A DNA stretch of 16,684 nucleotides from Hyphochytrium catenoides (Eukaryota > Sar > Hyphochytriomycetes > Hyphochytriales > Hyphochytriaceae). Both the position numbers and the translations under genes were made by a program. The notes under the pieces are model-generated. The model did no database searches, had not been told where the DNA came from, and was given only the letters and a program-made list of their open reading frames with translations. Below are positions 11,058-16,684 of the stretch, one piece after another. The stretch is from assembly GCA_900088475.1 (NCBI GenBank), contig FLMG01004524.1, positions 1 through 16,684 of the forward strand, read 5' to 3'. Position 1 is the first letter of the stretch, and each line of letters begins with the position of its first letter.

Positions 11058-13818
11058 CTACACTCCTTCTTGAGCTCCTCCTTTTGTCTCATCTCCTTGG
11101 TGATCCTCACCGTCCCTTGCTACACCTCCCCGCGGTAGTTGAATGCACAAGAAGTCCGCAGCGGCATATACACAGACATTAGGGCCAAGGGTTTGATGTG
11201 CTTGAAGGAGGTCGGCGCCAAGAAGGTCTCTTGTGCTATCAAATCTGCCCAGAGGAAGGTAGACATTAGCGCTCAGCGGTCAATGCCTCCACTTACAGGT
11301 AAAAAGGTACCTGGCGCCGAAGTGAGTCAGGACTAAATGCTTTGTCCGCACTTTTCGAGCAAAGTCCGCAGCAATATTGGCGGTTGCATGCTGGCTTACT
11401 TGCGCCTTCGGACGACCAAAGTGGGGAACAATAGAAAACACGATTAGTTTTCTCCCGTTCTGTACAAGATGTATTAGATGGTATGAGAACTGACCCGTCT
11501 TGGCTGGCTGTTGGGCAATGTTGCCTCATGTATCACTAACTGCTCAGACAGCACATAGAAAGGGAAGAGAGCATGATATCAATACCTAAGTACTCACTAG
11601 GATTGAACTGCAACATCAGTAGGGAAGACGAGACTGGGACCAAGAGCGGACAGGAGCAGGGGAAAGATGGCAGAGAAGACGACGCACAACTGAGGAGCCG
11701 AAGGTGTCTTAAAAGGCTTACATCAGCATCCAAAGAAAGTGGCACGGAGGACGAGGCATCGTACGTGTCTCCCAGAACCACTACCTTCCGTCCTTTGTGA
11801 GGCTTGCCGGTAACCTGAACCCAGAGAGGGAATGGCGAATATATGAGAATGGTGCTCTTCAAATTCTAGGCAGACCAGCACAGATGAGAAGCTTTGGAGA
11901 GGACAGGATCCCCTTTGATAGAGCAAATGGAGTTGAGCAAGCCTCAGTAGGGGAGAAACCACTGACGCGGACTACGCCCTCGAAGTACGTGCGTTTGAGT
12001 CTATGGAATGCCAGTTATGCAGTGGAGCTAAAGGAAAAAGGCACTAACCTCCTGTGGGTGAACCCACTCCCCTGAAGGTAACTGCACACTTTCCCCTTTC
12101 TTCAGCCGAGCGTAGTTTGGACCCGGATGCAACCCTCGCCTTTTAGCTGCTTCAACATCTAGCTTACCAGGTATGTCCTTCTCTTGCAAGACGTAGCTGG
12201 GAGGGACGAGAGCAAACGAATCCTTAGTAAGAAAAGAGTCAAAGAAGGGTCAATAAAAACCGAAACACGAGGACAGAGCCAGAAGAGTAGTTCTACATCT
12301 ACACCCTTAGTGATATTTACAAGAGGAGGTCAGAGAGACGGAGAGACGAATAAGGTAATGCATTGAATGAGAGAGTCAGTTCCCTCTCCTCACCCAAAAG
12401 TTGTCACAACGTGGTGTATCCGTGTGGCTTGGACCCGTAGGTCATCCTCTAGCTCCATCTCCCAGACCTGTGTCGTACCCTCCGGGCTACTCGGTCTTAG
12501 AATATGATGGCTGATCAGCTTGAAATAGATACAGCCAGAATCGTGGCAAAGAGACATTAGCGATAAGTCAGGCGAGGTTAGAGCAGCAGGATTTAAGTAG
12601 ACCTGACGGGCGGTATCTCAGAAATAGGACAAGGCCAGATAACGGCTGAAGATGTTTAGGGGACTAATGTAGACATGACTGCAAGAACATACAAAGAATC
12701 TAGATGAGTACCGCGACGCCAGAGGGAGCACGCTACACATAGCACTGTACGAATAAGAGCCAAAAGAGTTCTCTCGCTTTCCACCCCTAAGGCTTTACAA
12801 GAATTCTCTATTACCTGATACGATTGAGACGGCGCTTCCTCCGTTGCGTGACTGGACCGGGAATGGAGTTCAATGATATCGATAGGAACTATGAGCTGAC
12901 TTTCTGTGGACAACACCGAATTCACTAGAAAAGAGTAAAGTCCCGGCGGTCCATATATCTTGAGTCCCCGCTCGCAGTTTGCAGCTTCCATCGACTCGCG
13001 CTCTTGGTAGATGCTCCTTTGGCAGGTGAGAATGACGCCAAGTAGTCCCAGGACGTGGTCGCCGTGCATATGAGTAATCAAAATGTTCCTCAGCGCTGTA
13101 ATGGATATTCGACTGCATCTCTGAAGCTGAACCTGAGTGCCTTCTCCACAATCTATCAGAACGGTGTGCTTTTCCATCCGAACTGCTACTGACGAGCTAC
13201 CCCGATTGGGACCTATCAACGTTTGTTAGACAGTAAAGGCGAAACTATAAGAAAAGGTGGTCGGAAGATATAGCCCAAAGGCTACGAGGGATAGGTAGGG
13301 AAGTGAGAAGCGAGCCGGCAGCTGACAGCGACAGCAACCAAAGCCATCACGAGACGAGCACGTACACCCCCAAGATTACGCTGGGTGAGTATGGAGGAAG
13401 CTAAGGCGTAGAGATAATTGGGCGAGATGGTGTTACCAGGCGACCCAGCTCCAGTCCCAAGAAACACTACTTCCATGCCAGAGAAGTCCGGGTGTGCTGG
13501 ACCTCCTTCTGCCTTGCTATGTGCGATGTAGCTCGGATAAGGATTGCCTCCAATGTGATAGCTTTCGAAGATTGAAGGCGCGACATTAACACTCACTCTA
13601 ACTACCTCATTGCCCTTCCTGCCCTCCGCATTAGTAGACAAGCTTGTCCAAGGGCCGTCTATGCTACGGAAACGATAAACAGAGGCGGAATAATGCTTCT
13701 TCGCCCATGCTACTGGGTAATTCCTGCGGGCGATAATTGGGTGAGCCCATCTTGAGGGGACTAAGCGAGATTCTGCGACCCCCCGGTACCCTGACAATGC
13801 CTCAAGGCAGCGCTTCAT
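11058..13818 (-). CDS. tRNase Z (ribonuclease Z), short ELAC1-like form, 513 aa, 8 exons
   Basis: Metallo-beta-lactamase-fold endonuclease that cuts the 3' trailer from pre-tRNA. Exons on the minus strand: 13818-13437, 13212-12815, 12602-12394, 12196-12049, 11814-11722, 11539-11495, 11390-11311, 11244-11058. They total 1542 nt, phases agree and all introns are GT-AG. Residues 1-114 are an Arg/Ser-rich, weakly acidic leader that fits organelle targeting. The core starts at MEVVFLGTGAGSPG (115-128), then SSSVAV, D-C-G-E-G-T, and the zinc motif H175-M-H-G-D-H180 in ITHMHGDH. H324 precedes FGY, and the GP exosite arm spans about 339-365 (PGKLD..PGP..LKKG). The second half of the site is G-D395-T, I-H414-E-A-T, H426-A-T and L-T-H448-F. 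R425-H426 stands where the family usually has G-H. The acidic tail ends at a TAG. The start is uncertain: the frame is open further 5' and two upstream exons are possible (see findings). Confidence 0.93.
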
Positions 13819-14029
13819 GGCGTTGCCCACCTCTTTTGAACTGAGGTCTTCGGAGTTCGTAGCGAACAGCAAGAGGGCTCCAGTCGCTAGCTAATGTCGG
13901 CCACAGTCTTCCAGAGCTTTCTCGCTGCTCAAGGATGAAAAGCCCATCAATTCACACAGCTACTACTTACGCGCCTCAATCGGCATATCAGCTTCGACTG
14001 CTTTGTCACTGGGGAGGATTAGTTGAGGA

Positions 14030-14091
14030 GTGCCACAGCAGCAGCCCAAGCAGGAGCAAGCCAGTGCCACAGCAGCCCAAGCAGCAAGCCA
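14030..14091. repeat. Imperfect tandem duplication, about 30 nt, CAG-rich
   Basis: A unit beginning GTGCCACAGCAG and ending CAAGCCA occurs twice in tandem, at about 14030-14063 and 14064-14091. The second copy lacks short CAG/GGAGCA pieces. On the minus strand it reads as Leu/Ala/Trp-rich in one frame, which could mimic a signal peptide, but that frame meets a stop soon after. It lies inside the possible first intron of tRNase Z. Confidence 0.7.
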
Positions 14092-14490
14092 CTACCTACG
14101 AAGGGCAGCGCACTCTCCGCTGCGTCTGACTCACTTCGAGCCTGACCTTCAATAACCTCCAACCCTGCGCCTCGAGGCGTTCTTCCTGGTCACTGCAGAC
14201 ACATCAGAACCTCCAGGGAAAGGGAAAGGAGTTTGATCGTCCGTACTTGTACAGCTCTGTATACTGTATCGTGTACACCTGCATCCCATCATCACCATTC
14301 GAAACATCGTGGTGCCATCTCGCCTGTTATTCAGGATCTACATAGGCATATTACTAACAAGTGAACCACTTAATGGCGGTGCTTTAAACATTGTAAGGCG
14401 GATATTGTGCTACAGACTTAAGGGGCTGTTTCCACACAACATTTGTCGGTCGGCCGTTCCTGGACTTAGTTGTGATTAGTTGAGAAGTTT

Positions 14491-14679
14491 ATGTGGCGAC
14501 TGACAGGAGGTGTGATGGCGGCGGCGGCACCCTACAAATTGGTGCAGATCAAACCTTTGGCAAAGCTCTGTCAAAAGCTGACAACGCAGCTCCGCCTCGC
14601 AGAAGCAGACAAATCTTCCAGATATCTGCAGATAGAGCTGCTCTATACATTCAATAGCAGCTACTCCAAGCCGTACTGA
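14491..14679 (+). CDS. Candidate small protein of unknown function, 62 aa
   Basis: A single-exon ATG-to-TGA frame, preceded in frame by a TGA a few codons upstream. The predicted product is basic at its start (MWRLTGG), then has an Ala run and a long amphipathic-looking stretch rich in K, L and Q (K-L-V-Q-I-K-P-L-A-K-L), and ends S-K-P-Y. I recognise no family. It ends about 180 nt before the Sm D1 start on the same strand, so it could be a separate small gene, a regulatory ORF on a longer Sm D1 leader, or chance. The opposite strand is also open for 72 codons, which weakens the case. Confidence 0.25.
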   Translation: MWRLTGGVMAAAAPYKLVQIKPLAKLCQKLTTQLRLAEADKSSRYLQIELLYTFNSSYSKPY

Positions 14680-14856
14680 GCTCCATCCTTCCATTTCGCC
14701 AACTACGGCTGTGGCACCTCATATCATTAGTCAAAGAGAGCTGACCTGCACGTTCAAACTCTCTAAGAGATTTTCCGACTTTCATCTACGGAGAAGAGTC
14801 GGACCTAAGACGTCAGCCTTCTGAATCACCCCTATCCTTGCGCATTTCCAGCAATC

Positions 14857-15535
14857 ATGAAGCTTGTTAGGTAACGAGTCTACATGATAATTTCTTCCAT
14901 CATAGGGCAGGGTCTAACGTTTTGAGTAGATTTTTGATGAAGCTGAACGGTGAGCCCGTGACCATAGAGCTGAAGAACGGGACACTTGTGCACGGAACTA
15001 TTGAAGGTTCGGGAAACATACTGCCCTTCAATGTCGTCTTCTGCGTGAGCAACTCGTTACTGTCATATCCATGTGTTCACAAAGTTGGCCGTAAGAAGCA
15101 TGCCATACATCCCTTATCTCATCCCACTCCGTTAGACGCCCAATCGTAAATGTTCAATTTCTCCTTCCACCAACCTACTTTTCTCGTCCTCATATTAGTG
15201 CCAGGGATCGTAGCTATGGGTCTGCTCAGCTCACTCTATGCCCTCCACCTCCCTTACCTATTTCTGTGACTGCAGGCGTGGACATTAGTATGAACACGCA
15301 TTTGAAGAACGTGAAGATGACGCTGAAGAACAAGAACCCAGTCAATTTAGAAAAGCTCAGCATTAGGGGAAACAACATCAGATACTTTATCCTGCCAGAC
15401 TCACTCAATCTGGATACACTTCTGATTGACGACACGCCCAAGCAAAAAGTCAAGCCGACAACAGTGGGCATGGGCAGAGCAGGCAGAGGCAGAGGAAGAG
15501 GAAGAGGGCGGGGTCGTGGCCGAGGGCGCCCTTAG
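14857..15535 (+). CDS. Small nuclear ribonucleoprotein Sm D1, 116 aa, 3 exons
   Basis: Core subunit of the heptameric Sm ring that assembles on U1, U2, U4 and U5 snRNA in spliceosomal snRNPs. Exons: 14857-14870, 14930-15006, 15276-15535, total 351 nt. The first exon is only 14 nt (M-K-L-V-R split), and the 59-nt first intron has a TCTAAC branch site. Sm1 motif: VTIELKNGT then [15 protein letters not shown] (about 15-40). Sm2 motif: [15 protein letters not shown] (about 60-75). The C-terminus is a perfect GR repeat, the usual symmetric-dimethylarginine tail recognised by SMN-type assembly factors. Length matches the family (animal Sm D1 is about 119 aa). The exon 2 donor used here (GTTCGG) is weak but needed for the conserved G-V-D; a stronger in-phase donor lies 84 nt downstream. 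Confidence 0.96.
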
Positions 15536-15957
15536 ATCCAGAAAACTTCTCCTTCGTACCTTAACCTCTCCAATTTCCCTTCTTCCGTGATCTTCACTCT
15601 CCTCCTTTCATGTCAAGCCGCTTTCTGTCCTCTATAACCTTAGGGTCTTGATGGGACCTAACTCTCTAGGAGTAGCCTCTCTTCAATAAACTATCATATG
15701 ACCTCAACATTGCAGCGACAGTTGGAAAATCGGACTTGACAAGCAATCTATACATCAACTCTAGGAAGCATGATTGGCTTCACCTTTAGCAGAGGTGGGA
15801 GACAGTAGCGTTTCTCATTATTTGTTATGTTTGCATCTAACACATATGTAAAAGACAGCTACAGCTTTCACGACAGGGCAGAGCTGCACGAACGACTCTG
15901 TGAGAGTGACTTATGGAGTATATAGGATGTGACTGCTGAGTCAGTACGGCCCTTAAG
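15536..15957. other. Convergent 3' region between Sm D1 and the PT-rich protein gene
   Basis: This stretch holds the 3' UTRs of two convergent genes. The only recognisable element is the AATAAA at 15685-15690. Minus-strand frames reaching into it (15837-16250) are antiparallel or shifted readings of the PT-rich gene's repeats. Confidence 0.5.
15685..15690 (+). promoter_or_regulatory. Poly(A) signal AATAAA for Sm D1
   Basis: A canonical AATAAA occurs 150 nt after the Sm D1 stop codon, in pyrimidine-rich 3' UTR sequence. Position and strand fit a cleavage/polyadenylation signal for this gene. Confidence 0.55.
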
Positions 15958-16684
15958 CTAGCAGTAGATAGGGATGTAGATGAAGCTGCAGATTGGGGGC
16001 TTGGTTGGCGCCGGTGTTGGAGCGGGAGTCGGAGCTGGTGTGGGTGCCGGAGTAGGAGAATTGGTTGGCGGAGAAGTCGTCCGCATTGAGGCGGCAGGAG
16101 TAGGAGCAATTTGACTGGGAGCCGGGGTGGTAGGCACCAAAGGCGACGGAGCAGGAGATGGAGATGGCGGAGAGCCACTGCCGCCACTGAGACCAGAAGA
16201 GACCGACACATCCGTGAAACGAACAGTCCCTGTAACCCCGGGCCGTGCAAGGATGTGCAGGGTCATGCTCTGGGGAATCTTGCAGGGCTCATTTACTGAC
16301 AGGCTAACCTCTTTCCAGCCATAAGAACCGGTAGTGAAGCTGTTACTATGGATAGAAGAGGAGCCATCAGCCCACTTCATCTCCAAATAGAAGCCAGCCA
16401 CGGAGCCAGAAGAGCTCTCAGGAAACGTGAGTCCGTCAGCACTAATATTGGCAGAAACAGTGAAGATCCCAGCCGTAATGGCAGAAGCATTGAATGCGGA
16501 GATTGGCTGGAAGGCCCCTGACAGATCTCCATTTGGCCTATTGAGGGTCCCATAAGTCTTCTTCTCCCCTCCTTCTTCTCTTCCGAGGGTATAACCCAAG
16601 CCATCTACAAACCACCAATCGTTGTTTTCAACTCGCGGATTCTGTACAAGAGTAGTCGGGGCACTAGGAGGCGCTGATGGCGCG
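15958..16684 (-). CDS. Secreted/surface modular protein, partial: carbohydrate-binding-like beta-sandwich plus PT-rich linker
   Basis: Only the last 241 residues are present; the frame runs off the window edge, so start, signal peptide and any catalytic domain are unseen. Order: a P/S-rich linker (APSAPPSAPTT); a domain of about 155 residues beginning LVQNPRVENNDWWFVDG and containing GFYLEMKW, GWKEVSLSVN and TLHILARP, ending TGTVRFTDVSVSSG; then a long S/P/T linker including five tandem A-P-T-P-type units; and a short tail with two cysteines, ending in Y-C-stop. The strand pattern and the closing V-R-F-T-D-V-S-V resemble CBM4/9-type carbohydrate-binding jelly rolls, known from secreted glycoside hydrolases and wall proteins. 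That match is by eye only. No intron is needed in the visible part. P/T linkers like this are usually O-glycosylated. Confidence 0.65.
   Translation of the reverse strand, partial: APSAPPSAPTTLVQNPRVENNDWWFVDGLGYTLGREEGGEKKTYGTLNRPNGDLSGAFQPISAFNASAITAGIFTVSANISADGLTFPESSSGSVAGFYLEMKWADGSSSIHSNSFTTGSYGWKEVSLSVNEPCKIPQSMTLHILARPGVTGTVRFTDVSVSSGLSGGSGSPPSPSPAPSPLVPTTPAPSQIAPTPAASMRTTSPPTNSPTPAPTPAPTPAPTPAPTKPPICSFIYIPIYC
16000..16060 (-). repeat. Coding tandem repeat, A-P-T-P units
   Basis: Imperfect 12-nt units on the minus strand encode successive P-A-P-T blocks near the C-terminus of the modular protein. Third codon positions differ between units, so the repeat is kept at protein level more than at DNA level. 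Confidence 0.7.

Larger units (their letters stand above)
13819..14856. other. Divergent promoter/5' region between tRNase Z and Sm D1
   Basis: This 1.04 kb stretch separates two divergent genes. It contains possible additional 5' exons of tRNase Z (minus strand, 13890-13819, 14008-13971 and an exon ending at 14135), an 18-codon minus-strand upstream ORF (13947-13891), an imperfect CAG-rich tandem duplication (14030-14091) and an orphan plus-strand ORF (14491-14679). I see nothing recognisable in 14140-14480. Confidence 0.45.

Noticed and set aside
10878-11336. Plus-strand frames, including a 65-codon ORF at 11139-11336
   Set aside because: They run antisense to tRNase Z exons 7 and 8, whose minus-strand reading carries conserved LTHFGARF and joins in frame; the plus reading has no family resemblance and needs unsupported splices.
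13891-13947. 18-codon minus-strand upstream ORF, in frame with tRNase Z and separated by one TAG
   Set aside because: Not called as a gene; the TAG coincides with a plausible acceptor (ATTAG), so the stretch is better explained as the end of an intron.
14922-15149. Reading Sm D1 from a non-ATG start at 14922 with run-on into the intron
   Set aside because: The 14-nt first exon (MKLV-R) plus a good 59-nt intron gives the canonical Sm D1 N-terminus; the run-on is intron 2 read through.
15837-16250. 137-codon minus-strand Leu/Arg-rich ORF
   Set aside because: Frame-shifted shadow of the PT-rich linker of the modular protein.
1-16684. CRISPR arrays, insertion sequences, operons or a defence-type system
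   Set aside because: No regularly spaced direct repeats, transposase-like frames or inverted-repeat ends seen; all solid genes are spliced eukaryotic genes with individual UTRs.

Overview
The window is nuclear DNA of a small-genomed, intron-rich eukaryote. Genes are split by short GT-AG introns of about 60-330 nt, many with a CTAAC/CTAAT-like branch site before the acceptor. UTRs and promoters carry long GA/CT runs, and one product has PT/PS-rich linkers like those common in stramenopiles and other microbial algae or protists. I cannot name the species. A unicellular alga or other stramenopile-like protist is my best guess, and it is inference only.

Layout. 1-871: GA-rich upstream region. 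872-3364 (+): six-exon gene for a 12-TM, MFS-like transporter (516 aa). 3365-4542: intergenic, with a possible small two-exon membrane-protein gene (3585-3838) and a long CT tract ahead of the next gene. 4543-10318 (+): 20-exon cytosolic-type threonyl-tRNA synthetase (774 aa), including a 17-nt microexon. 10319-11057: convergent intergenic region. 11058-13818 (-): eight-exon short-form tRNase Z (513 aa), perhaps with two more 5' exons reaching 14134. 13819-14856: divergent promoter region with a 62-aa orphan ORF. 14857-15535 (+): three-exon Sm D1. 15536-15957: convergent 3' region. 15958-16684 (-): 3' part of a secreted or surface protein with a beta-sandwich, carbohydrate-binding-like domain and PT-rich linkers; its 5' part lies beyond the window.

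Every exon junction of the three recognised genes was joined by hand and keeps the reading frame and the family's conserved motifs. Three of the five solid genes act on RNA (tRNA charging, tRNA 3' end maturation, snRNP core), but they lie in different orientations and this looks like chance neighbourhood. I found no prokaryotic-type system, CRISPR array, transposon or tRNA gene. The items most worth a second look are gene-structure oddities: the microexon, a possible intron-split start codon that would give tRNase Z a signal-peptide-like leader, and competing in-frame 5' splice sites in Sm D1.
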